Part shown: piece after piece, positions 24,390-33,849 of the stretch
Position numbering within the stretch: the first letter of the stretch is position 1
Layout: each line of letters opens with the position of its first letter
Origin: Lentzea alba
GTDB lineage: Bacteria > Actinomycetota > Actinomycetes > Mycobacteriales > Pseudonocardiaceae
Reading direction: 5' to 3'
Assembly: GCF_011067745.1 (NCBI RefSeq)
Contig: NZ_JAAMPJ010000007.1
Span: forward strand, 124,001-188,000
Length of the DNA: 64,000 bases
Program-made: the position numbers and the translations under genes
The notes under the pieces: model-generated
What the model was told of the DNA's origin: nothing
What the model saw: the letters and a program-made list of their open reading frames with translations, nothing else
Databases searched by the model: none

Positions 24390-25883
24390 TCAGGTCAAGC
24401 TCCACTGCTGGTTGGACTGGCCGTTGCACGTCCACAGCTGGACGAGCGCGCCGTTGGCCGTGGATGCGCCGGACACGTCCAGGCACAGACCGGACTGTGC
24501 GCCGGTGATCGTGCCGTTGGCGTTGACGTTCCACTGCTGGTTGGACTGGCCGTTGCACGTCCAGATCGCCACCCTGGTGCCCGCGGTGGTCCCTTGGCCG
24601 TACGCGTCGAGACACCGCTGGGCGGTGCCGTCGAACACGGTGAGCTGACCCGACGCCGACCGGGCCCACTTCTGGCCCGCGCTGCCCGAGCAGTCCCAGA
24701 TCCGGGCCTGCGTGCCCGCGGTGCCGTTCGGTGTCTCCAGGCACTTGCCCGCGCCCACCGCACGCACAGCGCCGCCGGGCACGGGCTGATTGCCGCCGCT
24801 ACCGCCGTACCCGGCAGCGATGATGTTGGCCTGCACGGCGTTCTCGGTCGCGTCGGACGGATAGCCCGCGACCATCGCACCCTCGTAGAAGGTGCCCGCG
24901 CTGAGGTTGGCGCCGCCGTCTGGCTTGCAGCAGTCACCACCGCTGCCCAGGATGATCGCGCCCTGCTTCTTCATCGGGCTGTAGCCGTTCGGCAGCGAGC
25001 CGTCGTACAACGTGGTCAGATCGCCCGCCTGGGCGTTGGCGCCCTTGAGCGCGAACCGCGTGGTCCCGTTGTTCTTCAGGATCGCCGTGACGAACTTGTC
25101 CGTGAAGGCCCGCTGATTCGGGTTCCACTGCTGGCTTCCGCCGGGGAACAGGCCCCATTCGAGATCCGCCTGGACCCACGGACCACGGCCGACACACCCG
25201 CCGAACCAGCACTGCGTGCTGAAGTTGATCGCGTCCATCGCTCCGGCCGCGTCGGCTTTGCGGGTCGTCTCGCTGTTGCCGTAGTCGAAGCAGCAGCCGC
25301 TGTTGACGTGCGTGCCGCTGGTGACCATGTACATGCCTTCCGGAGCGGCGCCGGTCGGGACGCCGGTCCGGCTGCCGTCCCGCCAGTAGCTGTTGCCGGG
25401 GTTGATGTAGAGCGAGTACGCCTTGCTCTTGTCAGCACCCATCACCAGCGACTCGGAGGTCGCGTTCGCCGGACGGCTCTGCGGCGAGCCGGGGACCACG
25501 CTCGATCCCTGGTACCACAGGTCGTTCCCGCGACCGGACTGGTCGTAGACCACCGTGATGACGCACGAGGTGCCGGCGCAGAACGTGTCCTGCGTCGCCG
25601 CGTTGGCGTTGCCGCCTGCGGCGAGCAAACCGATGTCCTTGCTGGTGTTGTCCGACGAACGCCTGACTTGGTAGAGATTTCCGTTGTACGAACCGTAAAG
25701 CGCCCGCGTCGTGCTGTGCGCCGCGATGCAGGGCGTGCCGCCGCTGGCGTAGATGTCACACGGTCCTGTGGTCGCCGCCGCCGCAGGTGCCGGTGTGGAC
25801 CACGTCAACGTCGCCGCGGACAACACGGTCACCGCCAAAGCGATCCGGATTCGCATCGCCGGCGAGACTGCCGAGAGCCTCAT
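24390..25883 (-). CDS. Secreted GH54 alpha-L-arabinofuranosidase with ricin-type lectin
   Basis: The 497-residue protein has a signal peptide to about residue 37, a GH54 catalytic domain at about 40-360 (GPCDIYASGGTPCIAAHSTT, VVYDQSGRGNDLWYQG, VQADLEWGLFPGG carrying the presumed nucleophile Glu, GTFYEGAMV near the acid/base region) and a C-terminal ricin B lectin with QQW repeats. Fungal and bacterial GH54 enzymes usually end in an AbfB (CBM42) domain; here a CBM13-like lectin takes its place. It removes arabinofuranose side chains from arabinan, arabinoxylan or arabinogalactan. AGGAGG precedes ATG 25883. Confidence 0.9.
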   Translation of the reverse strand: MRLSAVSPAMRIRIALAVTVLSAATLTWSTPAPAAAATTGPCDIYASGGTPCIAAHSTTRALYGSYNGNLYQVRRSSDNTSKDIGLLAAGGNANAATQDTFCAGTSCVITVVYDQSGRGNDLWYQGSSVVPGSPQSRPANATSESLVMGADKSKAYSLYINPGNSYWRDGSRTGVPTGAAPEGMYMVTSGTHVNSGCCFDYGNSETTRKADAAGAMDAINFSTQCWFGGCVGRGPWVQADLEWGLFPGGSQQWNPNQRAFTDKFVTAILKNNGTTRFALKGANAQAGDLTTLYDGSLPNGYSPMKKQGAIILGSGGDCCKPDGGANLSAGTFYEGAMVAGYPSDATENAVQANIIAAGYGGSGGNQPVPGGAVRAVGAGKCLETPNGTAGTQARIWDCSGSAGQKWARSASGQLTVFDGTAQRCLDAYGQGTTAGTRVAIWTCNGQSNQQWNVNANGTITGAQSGLCLDVSGASTANGALVQLWTCNGQSNQQWSLT

Positions 25884-25923
25884 TGCGCACCTCCTGGGAA
25901 GGTCTGCCGCTGGGACGAGCCGC

Positions 25924-27627
25924 TCATGGCAGGGTCCAGCGCTGGTTCGTGCCGCCGTGGCAGGTCCAGAGGATGAGCTGGGTGCCGTCCGCCGAACTGC
26001 CGCCGTTGGCGTCCAGGCACCTGTTCGCCTGCTGGTTGACCAGTGAGCCGTTCGCCCCGGTCGTCCAGTTCTGCGATCCGCTGCCGTTGCACGTCATCAG
26101 CTGCACCTGCGCGCCGTTGGCGGTGCTGCCGCCGGCGACGCCCATGCACTTGTTGAGGGCGCGCAACGTGTTGCCGCTGACCGTCCACTGCTGACTCGCG
26201 TTGGTGTTGCAGGTCCACAGCTGGATCTTCGTGCCGTCCGCGCTGCTGCCGCCGGCGACGTCGACGCACTTGCCGGAGCCGCCGGTGATCCGCCCGGTGC
26301 GCGGCTGGGGTCCGCCGAGCTCCTTGATCCGGACGTTGCGGAACGACACGTCGTCCCCGGATCCGTGGTTCTGCAGGGCGATGTGCCCCGAGGTGAGCGA
26401 TCTCGCCGGGTCGGTGTTGGTGAAGTCGTTGATCTTCACCCCGTTCAGGAACACCTGGAGGCGTTCGCCCTCGACGAGCAGTTCGTAGGTGTTCCACTCG
26501 CCGGGCGGGTTCAGCGCGCCGTCCCTGGCGGCGGTGTCGGGAGCCTTGACCCCGTAGATCGCCCCCGTCGTCCTGTCCGCGGTGTCCGTCGCGTCGATCT
26601 GCACCTCGTACCCGTTGGCGAGCGCCGAGTCCGGGGTGCTGCCCGCCGGGAACCCGAGCACCACACCGGAGTTGTCGTCCCCCGGCATCCGCCAGTCGAG
26701 CTTGAGGGAGTAGGACCGGAACTCCTTGGCGCTGTACCACAGCATGCCCATGCCGCCGGACGAGGCGAGCGTGGCGTCGCTGTTGGTGAAACCGCCGGGG
26801 CCCGCCTGCGTCCACCCGGTCGTCGACCCGTTGTAGAGGGTCGTGTAACCGGTCTCCGCACGGCAGTCGGCCTTGGTCCTGTTCGCCGCGTACCGGATGC
26901 CGCCGAGGATCATCGTGCGGAAGGCCGGATCGGCGTAGCTCTCCTTCGTGTGGCCGAGGCCCGTGTAGAAGGAGCGTCCACCGGCCAAGGGCTTGCACCA
27001 CGTGATCGGGTGGTCGGCGCCCATCGACCCGCCGGAGTAGGTCGATTCATCCAAAGTGGACAGGACACGGGCGCCGCTGCGCGGGTTGGCGCGGTAGTTG
27101 TACCACTCGTCGGTGCGCACCCAAGCCGGGGAGAGATGCGCGGTGGCGGCGTGCGCACGGTTCTCCGTCCGGACCGTCGCCTGCTGGATGGCCGGGTGCG
27201 ACGCGAAGTACGCACCCACCAGCTCGCCGTAGAACGGCCAGTCGTATTCGGTGTCGGCCGCGGAGTGCACACCCACGTAACCGCCGCCGCCGCGGACGTA
27301 GGACTCGAAGGCGCTCTGCTGGGTGGCGTTCAGCACGTCGCCCGTGGTGTTGAGGAACACCACGGCCTCGTACTGCGCGAGGTTGGCGGTCGTGAACTGC
27401 CCCGCGTCCTCGGTGGTGGTCACCGTGAAGCTGTTGGCACCGCCCAGATCGCGGATCAGCTGGATGCCGTTGGGGATCGAGTCGTGCCGGAAACCCGCGG
27501 TCTTGGAGAACACCAGCACGTCGTACGGTGTGTCCGCGGCTGCCGCCGGTGGTGCGGGGGCGACCCCGCCCACGACGAGCGCCGCGGCGGCAACACCGAG
27601 CGCCCGTCGCCAAGCCTGGTAGGTCAT
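25924..27627 (-). CDS. Secreted ThuA / DUF1080 (3-keto-disaccharide hydrolase) / ricin-lectin protein
   Basis: The 567-residue exported protein has a signal peptide 1-31, a ThuA-like domain about 35-255 (YDVLVFSKTAGFRHDSIPNG, YVGVHSAADTEYDWPFYGEL, GADHPITWC), a DUF1080 jelly-roll about 260-435 (YTTLYNGSTTGWTQAG, DNSGVVLGFP, GEWNTYELLVEG) and a ricin lectin about 440-567. DUF1080 proteins include 3-keto-glycoside hydrolases. The ThuA part is related to that of the 17836 fusion. AAGGAGG precedes ATG 27627; GH54 follows after 40 bp and the GSDH gene precedes by 37 bp, so these three are one operon. Confidence 0.9.
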   Translation of the reverse strand: MTYQAWRRALGVAAAALVVGGVAPAPPAAAADTPYDVLVFSKTAGFRHDSIPNGIQLIRDLGGANSFTVTTTEDAGQFTTANLAQYEAVVFLNTTGDVLNATQQSAFESYVRGGGGYVGVHSAADTEYDWPFYGELVGAYFASHPAIQQATVRTENRAHAATAHLSPAWVRTDEWYNYRANPRSGARVLSTLDESTYSGGSMGADHPITWCKPLAGGRSFYTGLGHTKESYADPAFRTMILGGIRYAANRTKADCRAETGYTTLYNGSTTGWTQAGPGGFTNSDATLASSGGMGMLWYSAKEFRSYSLKLDWRMPGDDNSGVVLGFPAGSTPDSALANGYEVQIDATDTADRTTGAIYGVKAPDTAARDGALNPPGEWNTYELLVEGERLQVFLNGVKINDFTNTDPARSLTSGHIALQNHGSGDDVSFRNVRIKELGGPQPRTGRITGGSGKCVDVAGGSSADGTKIQLWTCNTNASQQWTVSGNTLRALNKCMGVAGGSTANGAQVQLMTCNGSGSQNWTTGANGSLVNQQANRCLDANGGSSADGTQLILWTCHGGTNQRWTLP

Positions 27628-27664
27628 CTGATCCTCCTTGGTGTCGAAGCACGCGGCGGAGTCG

Positions 27665-30499
27665 TCATGGCAGCGTCCAACGCTGGTTCGTGCCGCCGTG
27701 GCAGGTCCAGATGATCAGCACCGTGCCGTTGGCGGTGCCGGCGCCGTTGGCGTCGAGGCACTTGCCGGACTTCGTGTTGACCACGGATCCGTTGGCACCG
27801 GCGCTCCAGTTCTGGCTCGTGGCACCGTTGCAGGTCCCCAGCTGCACGGCGCCGCCGTCGGCGGTGCCACCGTTCGCGACGTCCATGCACTTGTCCAGCG
27901 CCCGCAACGTGGTCCCGTTGACCGTCCACTGCTGGCTCGCGCCGCCGTTGCAGGTGTACAGCTGGATCCGCGTGCCGTCCGCGCTGCTGCCGCCGGTGAC
28001 GTCGGCGCACTTGCCGGACGCCGCCCCGGTGATCGGCCCGGTGCGTCCGCCGCCGGTCGACGTGTCGAACGTGAAGGCGTCCACGTCGAACAGGTAACCG
28101 GTGCCGCTGCCCGCGAACGTCAGGTACAGCCTGCCGGTGGTCGTGGGCACGTTCGTCAGCGCGGTGGAGACCTCCCGGAACGTGTCCCACCCGCCGGTCA
28201 CCGGCACGGTCAGCGTGGCCACTGCCGGACCGGTCTGAGAGCCGGTGCGCACCGTGATCGTGCCGCCCGCTCCCGCGGAGGACACGCGCGCGGTGAACCG
28301 GTTGGCGCCGGTGAGGTTGTAGTTGTCGAACGCGATCCAGTCGCCGTTGTGGATGTCGCCGACGGTGCGGCCGCCCTCGGCCGGCGTCTTGTCGAACAGG
28401 CCTGTGCCCGACTGCGTCGTGTAGTGCTCTGCCTGGCGGTGCCGGGGCTGGAGCACGTGCTGGGTGTGGGTGGTCGCGGGCGGCACGCCGTTCGCGCCCT
28501 TGTCGGTGTACTCGGCGTCGAAGACCGCGTAGATGTTCGCCGCCGTGTCGTGCTCACCGTCCACCGGGATCTCGATGGTGCCCGAACAGCCAGTGCGCGA
28601 GGTGATCTTGTGGGAGTGGCTGTCGTGGCCGAGGAGGTAGGACAACGTCACCTTCGTGCAGTCGATCGCCCCGTCCTCCGCGTCGGAGACCGTGATCGTG
28701 TAGGGGATGCTGTCACCGAAGCTGAACAGGGTTCCGTTGACCGGGGTGTTCAACGTGACCACGGGTGCGGTGTTGCCGACCGTGATGATCACGTTGGTGC
28801 TGCCGGTGAGCCCGGCCGGGTCCTTCACCGTGAGAGTGACGGTGTACTGGCCGTTGGCGGTGAAGGTGTGGCTCGGGTTGGCCGCCGTGGACGTGCTGCC
28901 GTCGCCGAAGTTCCACGAGTAGGTCAGAGCGCCGTTCTCCGGGTCGGACGACCCTGCCGACGAGAAGTCCACGGTCAGCGGCGCGATGCCGGACAGGGGG
29001 TTGGCAATCGCGCGTGCCACCGGCGCGCGGTTGCCGGCCGGACCGATGTGCTCGATGCGGTAGAGCGCGGAGCTCGCGTCGCCGCTGCCCCAGCCGGTGC
29101 CGTAGTCCAGCACGTAGAGAGCGCCGTCCGGACCGAAGCTCGCGTCCATGACCTGGGTGCCGCGCCAGGGGAAGTCACCGACCTGCCCGGCGGAACCGTC
29201 GGGGTTGACGTCGATGGTCTTGATCCAGCGCCGGCCGAACTCGGTCGCGAACACGTGCCCGTCCAGCGAAGCGGGGAACTTGACCGTCGACGGGTTGTTC
29301 GCGTCGTAGCGGTACACGGGCGCGCTCATCGGGGACTCCGACCCGCAGCCGAACGCGGCGAAGGAGCAGTTGTCGTACTTGATCCACGCCGGGCGTGCGG
29401 CGGGCAGGTTCGTCAGGCCGGTGTTGTTCGGCGAGTTGTTGACCGGCGCGGCGCAGTTGAACCGGCTGCCCGACGGCCCGGACGGGAACGTGTAGTCCAC
29501 GTAGTTCTCATCGGTGGTGTTCGTGCCCGTGCAGTACGGCCAGCCGTAGTTGCCCGCCGAGGTGATCCGGTTGAACTCCACCTGCCCGGCCGGTCCGCGG
29601 CTGGAGGTGGTCGAGCCGGCGTCCGGTCCGTAGTCACCGAGGTAGATCGTGCCGGTGGCCGGGTCCACGTTGAACCGGAACGGGTTGCGCAGGCCCATCG
29701 CGTAGATCTCCGGCCGCGTGCGGGCCGTTCCCGGCGCGAACAGGTTGCCGGCCGGGATCGAGTAGGACCCGTCGGCGTTCACCTTGATCCGCAGCACCTT
29801 GCCGCGCAGGTCGTTGGTGTTGCCCGCACTGCGTTGCGCGTCGTACGCGGGGTTGCGTCCCGAGCGCTCGTCGATCGGCGTGTAGCCGCCGGAGTCGAAC
29901 GGGTTGGTGTCGTCGCCGGTGGACAGGTACAGGTTGCCCGCCGCGTCGAAGTCGATGTCACCGCCGACGTGGCAGCAGATCCCCCGGCTCGTCGGCACGT
30001 CCAGCACGGTCACCTGGCTCGCCGTGTTGAGCGTGAAGTCGGCGTTGAGGGTGAACCGGGACAGGCGGTTCACGCCGTTCCACTGGGAGAAGTTCGTCCC
30101 GCTGGACGGCGCGTCACCGGCAGGTGTCGACAACGGCGGCGAGTAGTAGAGATAGATGTGCCGGTTGGTCGCGAAGCCGGGATCCGCAGCGATACCCTGC
30201 AGACCCTCCTCGTCGTGGGTGTAGACGGGGATGTTGGCGATCACGCTCGTGGCGCCGGCCGCCGTGGTGCGGCGCAGCGTGCCGTTGCGGGACGTGTGCA
30301 GCACCGAGCGGTCCGGCAGCACCGCCATCGACATCGGCTCGCCCATCTCGGCGACGCCCTTGGCCAGTTCGACCTGTTGGAAGTCGGCGGGGTTGACCAC
30401 GTGCGCGGCGGCGGGCGGTGCGGTGACGGCCGAGACGGCCACGGCGGTGGCCACGGTCAGGAGCGCGGCGGACAGGGCCGCGGTGAGTCGGTTTCTCAT
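27665..30499 (-). CDS. Secreted GSDH-type sugar dehydrogenase / PKD / CBM6 / ricin-lectin protein
   Basis: The 944-residue exported protein has a signal peptide to about 32, a GSDH beta-propeller about 40-490 (SMAVLPDRSVLHTSRNGTLR, GIAADPGFATNRHIYLYYSP, RPEIYAMGLRNPFRFNVDP, NYGWPYC), PKD about 495-580 (YSWNFGDGSTST), an Ig-like stretch, CBM6 and a ricin lectin at the end. It is a paralogue of the 17836 fusion lacking the ThuA domain. Its ThuA counterpart is encoded by the next gene. First gene of the three-gene operon; the 316 bp upstream hold a CebR-like palindrome. Confidence 0.9.
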   Translation of the reverse strand: MRNRLTAALSAALLTVATAVAVSAVTAPPAAAHVVNPADFQQVELAKGVAEMGEPMSMAVLPDRSVLHTSRNGTLRRTTAAGATSVIANIPVYTHDEEGLQGIAADPGFATNRHIYLYYSPPLSTPAGDAPSSGTNFSQWNGVNRLSRFTLNADFTLNTASQVTVLDVPTSRGICCHVGGDIDFDAAGNLYLSTGDDTNPFDSGGYTPIDERSGRNPAYDAQRSAGNTNDLRGKVLRIKVNADGSYSIPAGNLFAPGTARTRPEIYAMGLRNPFRFNVDPATGTIYLGDYGPDAGSTTSSRGPAGQVEFNRITSAGNYGWPYCTGTNTTDENYVDYTFPSGPSGSRFNCAAPVNNSPNNTGLTNLPAARPAWIKYDNCSFAAFGCGSESPMSAPVYRYDANNPSTVKFPASLDGHVFATEFGRRWIKTIDVNPDGSAGQVGDFPWRGTQVMDASFGPDGALYVLDYGTGWGSGDASSALYRIEHIGPAGNRAPVARAIANPLSGIAPLTVDFSSAGSSDPENGALTYSWNFGDGSTSTAANPSHTFTANGQYTVTLTVKDPAGLTGSTNVIITVGNTAPVVTLNTPVNGTLFSFGDSIPYTITVSDAEDGAIDCTKVTLSYLLGHDSHSHKITSRTGCSGTIEIPVDGEHDTAANIYAVFDAEYTDKGANGVPPATTHTQHVLQPRHRQAEHYTTQSGTGLFDKTPAEGGRTVGDIHNGDWIAFDNYNLTGANRFTARVSSAGAGGTITVRTGSQTGPAVATLTVPVTGGWDTFREVSTALTNVPTTTGRLYLTFAGSGTGYLFDVDAFTFDTSTGGGRTGPITGAASGKCADVTGGSSADGTRIQLYTCNGGASQQWTVNGTTLRALDKCMDVANGGTADGGAVQLGTCNGATSQNWSAGANGSVVNTKSGKCLDANGAGTANGTVLIIWTCHGGTNQRWTLP

Positions 30500-30735
30500 G
30501 GCAGGTCATACCTTCGGTCTCGTTGGCGCGCTGATGCGGGGTTCGCTGTGGACGGCCGGGGCGTCGAGCCGTCCTGGTGACCGGACCCGTCAGAGGCAGA
30601 TCCGGTACGAGCGTCACGGCGTCGGCCGAGACGAGTCAGAAGACCGCGGAACGCGCGAAAACCCGGCGGCGGCGCCGGAGGGTGGAGGTACGAGGCCATG
30701 ATCGTCCTTCTTCGTTGAAGGTGTCTGCCGTTCCA

Positions 30736-30765
30736 CCCCTTTCCGGGAGCGCTCCCAGAAAGGGG
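30736..30765. promoter_or_regulatory. Nested 30-bp palindrome with a CebR/LacI-like core
   Basis: The core at 30744-30757 reads CGGGAGCGCTCCCA, one base from the streptomycete CebR box TGGGAGCGCTCCCA. Outer arms CCCCTTTC and GAAAGGGG extend it to 30 bp with no loop, which favours protein binding over a hairpin. It lies about 245 bp upstream of the GSDH gene and about 50 bp after the GH39-like stop. Confidence 0.55.
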
Positions 30766-30772
30766 CGGAAAT

Positions 30773-30807
30773 TCGGCCCGGCTCCCGTTGCCGGGAACGC
30801 GGGCCGA
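30773..30807 (-). terminator. Hairpin terminator after the GH39-like gene
   Basis: Arms TCGGCCCG/CGGGCCGA with a second internal stem (TCCCG/CGGGA) begin 8 nt beyond the stop at 30815. Only a short T stretch follows. Confidence 0.5.
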
Positions 30808-30814
30808 GGTGGTG

Positions 30815-32653
30815 CTAGGTGCTCTGGCGGCCGGGCAGGCGCCAGGTCTGGTTGAGCGGGCTGCCCTGGTTCACGGGGTTGCAGGTCCGCTGGTCCAGCA
30901 GGGCACCCGACGCGGTGGAGGCGCCCACGACCGCGACGCACTTGCCGCTGTGCCGGGCGACGAGCTGGAAGTCGGTGGGAGCGCTGCCCGCGTAGGTGAC
31001 CTTCCGCAGGGTGAACTGCTGGTTGGTTCCGCCGTTGCAGTTCCACTGGATGACTGCGGCACCGTCCGCTGTGGACACTCCGTTGACGTCCAGGCACTTG
31101 CCCGACTGCTGGTTGGTGACCGTGAAGGTGTCGGCCGTCCCGGTCACCGGGCTGAAGTTCCACCGCTGCTCGTCAGCGGTGCCGCAGGTGATCTGCTGCT
31201 GCCGGGTGCCGTCGGCGGTGCTGCGGCCCGGGTTGGTCAGGCAGTGCTGCGAGTGCTGGGCGACCGCGGTGGACTGGAAGGCCCCGCCAGGAGTGCCCGA
31301 GGGCGGCAGGACCGTGATGGTGAAGGACTCGTCGATGTTCGAGTGCGGCAGGTTCACCGTGGTGCCGTTGTTGTTCAGCGTCACGACCGTGTCGATGGCG
31401 GTCACCGGACCCGCGACGGCTCCGCCGTTGTTGTACGGGATGCGCTCGGCGAGCACGCGTACCTGGTTGTTCCTCACGATGCCTTCGGTGGCGTCCAGGC
31501 GCCGCAGGTTGACCGCGATGTTGCCCGTCGTGCGGCCGCCGCCGACCAGTATCTTGGCTTCACCCGGTGCTTTCGTCGCGAATCCGTCGTAGTTCTGGCT
31601 CGGCGTGACCGTGACGATCTGGCCGGTCTGCGAGCCGTAGAAGCGGTAGACCCACCACTCCCCCTTCGGCTGGTGCTGTCCCGCCGAGTTGTGCACGAGC
31701 AGGTTGCCGAGGTCGTTGTGCAGGTTGCCGCCGCTGGCCCAGTTGGCGCGCAGGCCGTCCGCGCCCGCCCGTTCCAGCCGCGAGATGTACCACGAGCCGT
31801 CGCCGGGGTTCTGCTCGTTCGACGCGCCGTACTCGTTGATCTGGTACGGCCTCGGGTGCGGGATACCGCGCGAGTCGAGCGTCTGGTTCGCCACCTGCAC
31901 GTTCGACACGGGGTCGCCGGGCAACGAGTGCCAGCTGATGATGTCGGGCACGGTGTTGGTGGAGCGCACGAAGTCCAGGTACTGCGGCCACCAGCCGCCG
32001 GTGGACGGCGTGCACGCGCAACTCGGCCCGACGATCAGCTGGGTCGGGAACTCCGCCCGGATGCGCTGGTACGTGCGGCGCCACAGCTCGAAGTACTGGG
32101 ACTGCGGGCGGTTCCAGAAGATCGTGATGTTGGGCTCGTTCCAGATGTCCCACTGGACGGGGACACCGGTGGCTCGCACGTCGCCGATCAGGCGGGTGAG
32201 GAAGTTGTCGTAGTCGGTCCAGTTGCCGTTGTCACCGGGGAAACGGGAGATCCCGAACCCGTCGGCGCCCCACAGGTCGTGCGGCAGCAACACGAACTCG
32301 CCGCCCAGCGCACGGGTGCGCAACAGCTGAGCGCGCGTCGAGTTCCACCGGCGGTCGTACTTCCCGGAGACCCAGCCGCCAGGACTGTCGAGCTGAGCGC
32401 CGCCTGCGCGCATGTACCGGAACTTCACGTCGCGGTAGAAGCTGTCCGCTGGCCCGGACGCGTTCTCGGTCATGCCGTAGATCCAGCCCGACGCCCGGTA
32501 GGTCGGAGCGCCGGCGCCCGTGGAGAAGTCGACGGCGATGGACTCGTCCGCCGCCCGCGCCGGCACGGCGAAGGCGATGACGGACAACAGGGCCGTGAGC
32601 AGCGGCAGGACCGCTCGGCGGCGGCCGCGCCGTTTCCTCGTGGTGGTGTTCAC
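30815..32653 (-). CDS. Secreted GH39-like (clan GH-A) glycosidase with ricin-type lectin
   Basis: The 612-residue protein starts at GTG 32653 with AAAGGAG upstream; longer versions run into the synthase gene behind it. Signal peptide to about 37, catalytic barrel about 40-450 with VQWDIWNEPNITIFW (acid/base Glu in NEP) and YQINEYGASNEQ (likely nucleophile Glu), then a ricin lectin with repeated QQW-type motifs. Clan GH-A with a GH39-like layout is the best guess (beta-xylosidase or iduronidase-type family), but the family number is uncertain. Confidence 0.8.
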   Translation of the reverse strand: MNTTTRKRRGRRRAVLPLLTALLSVIAFAVPARAADESIAVDFSTGAGAPTYRASGWIYGMTENASGPADSFYRDVKFRYMRAGGAQLDSPGGWVSGKYDRRWNSTRAQLLRTRALGGEFVLLPHDLWGADGFGISRFPGDNGNWTDYDNFLTRLIGDVRATGVPVQWDIWNEPNITIFWNRPQSQYFELWRRTYQRIRAEFPTQLIVGPSCACTPSTGGWWPQYLDFVRSTNTVPDIISWHSLPGDPVSNVQVANQTLDSRGIPHPRPYQINEYGASNEQNPGDGSWYISRLERAGADGLRANWASGGNLHNDLGNLLVHNSAGQHQPKGEWWVYRFYGSQTGQIVTVTPSQNYDGFATKAPGEAKILVGGGRTTGNIAVNLRRLDATEGIVRNNQVRVLAERIPYNNGGAVAGPVTAIDTVVTLNNNGTTVNLPHSNIDESFTITVLPPSGTPGGAFQSTAVAQHSQHCLTNPGRSTADGTRQQQITCGTADEQRWNFSPVTGTADTFTVTNQQSGKCLDVNGVSTADGAAVIQWNCNGGTNQQFTLRKVTYAGSAPTDFQLVARHSGKCVAVVGASTASGALLDQRTCNPVNQGSPLNQTWRLPGRQST

Positions 32654-32712
32654 GCCTGCTCCTTTGCAGGGAAAGGGTTGCGCAGCGGAGTCCAACCTGG
32701 TCGATCGATGTG

Positions 32713-33849
32713 TCAGAGGTTTCGGGCCCACTCGTGGAGCTCGCGGGCCTGTTCCGCGAGCCGGTGCTCGTCGCTGCCCAACGGGTCCTTGAAGAAGAAC
32801 GCGAGCGCGCCCTGGGCACCGGTCCGGCCCGCCGCGTGGGCGGCGGCCATCAGGCGGGCGAGGTCGAGCACCAGCGGGGCGGCCAGGGACGAGTCCAGGC
32901 CGCTCCAGGTCAGTTGCAGTGACATCCGTGCGCCGAGAAACCCTTCGAACGACACGTGATCCCACGCTGTCTTGCGTTCGCCGAGATCGGGTACGTGGTC
33001 GATGTGCAGGGGCGCGGTCACGCCCTCACCGAGCAACGCCGCCAGCCCTCTGGTCTTGGACGCCAGCTTGCTGTCCGCGTGCGCCGGGTCCTCCAGCGTG
33101 GCCCCGTCACCACCGCCGAGCAGGTTCGTGCCCGTCCAGGACAGCACGCGCAGCGCTCGCGAGGTGAACATCGGTGCGAGCGCCGCCCGCACCAGCGTCT
33201 CCCCCGTCTTGCCGTCCCTTCCCGCGTAGGGCAGTCCCTTCGACACCGCCAGCTCGGCCAGCGCCGGCACCGCGACCCCGGTCGACGGCGTGAAGTCCAC
33301 GAAGGCGCACCCCGCTTGGAAAGCGGCGTAGGCAACGAGAGAGCTCGGCGGCAACACGACGTTTCCCGGCACGGCGAGCGCTGCCTCCAGCGTGGCGAGC
33401 GAGTCGTGCTCGACCCGCACGGGTGGCTCGGTCGACGCCACGTTCACCACCACGACGCGGGCCAGCTCGTGCCGGGCGCGGAAGTCGGCGATGTCCCCAG
33501 CCAGCCGCCGGGCGGCGTCGGCCTGACTTCCGGACGACGCCGCCGGGTCGTAACCGGGCCGGATCTCCGCGTCCACGGTGTCCAGCCCGCTCGCGATACA
33601 TCCCGTCACGTCGTACGGCAGCACGCCGTCGCGCACCAGGGACTCGACCCGCTTCGCCAGCGGCGTGGTCACGATGTCGTGCCCGCCGACCACGAACGCG
33701 TCCCATGGCGCCAGGTACGCGTCCAGCAGCTCGGTGACGCAGCCGACAGGCGGCGCTAGACCCTCGCGCAACGCGAGCAACCCGCTCACGGCGGTGGTCG
33801 CCACCGATCCCCTGGCACCGTTCAACCACAAGCCGATTCGTTCGGCCAC
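32713..33849 (-). CDS. Inositol-3-phosphate synthase family protein
   Basis: The 378-residue protein resembles myo-inositol-1-phosphate synthases: N-terminal NAD site variant GLWLNGARGSVATTAVSG, VVVNVASTEPP, PSTGVAVPALAEL, and the catalytic block GKTGETLVRAALAPMF with SWTGTNLLGGGDG. The reaction is glucose 6-phosphate to inositol 1-phosphate with bound NAD. It differs from the mycobacterial Ino1 type. From memory, this branch often neighbours SCO3242-type UbiA genes in actinobacteria, so it may belong functionally to the ebo operon 20 kb away. GTG start with GAGGAGACG upstream. Confidence 0.82.
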   Translation of the reverse strand: MAERIGLWLNGARGSVATTAVSGLLALREGLAPPVGCVTELLDAYLAPWDAFVVGGHDIVTTPLAKRVESLVRDGVLPYDVTGCIASGLDTVDAEIRPGYDPAASSGSQADAARRLAGDIADFRARHELARVVVVNVASTEPPVRVEHDSLATLEAALAVPGNVVLPPSSLVAYAAFQAGCAFVDFTPSTGVAVPALAELAVSKGLPYAGRDGKTGETLVRAALAPMFTSRALRVLSWTGTNLLGGGDGATLEDPAHADSKLASKTRGLAALLGEGVTAPLHIDHVPDLGERKTAWDHVSFEGFLGARMSLQLTWSGLDSSLAAPLVLDLARLMAAAHAAGRTGAQGALAFFFKDPLGSDEHRLAEQARELHEWARNL

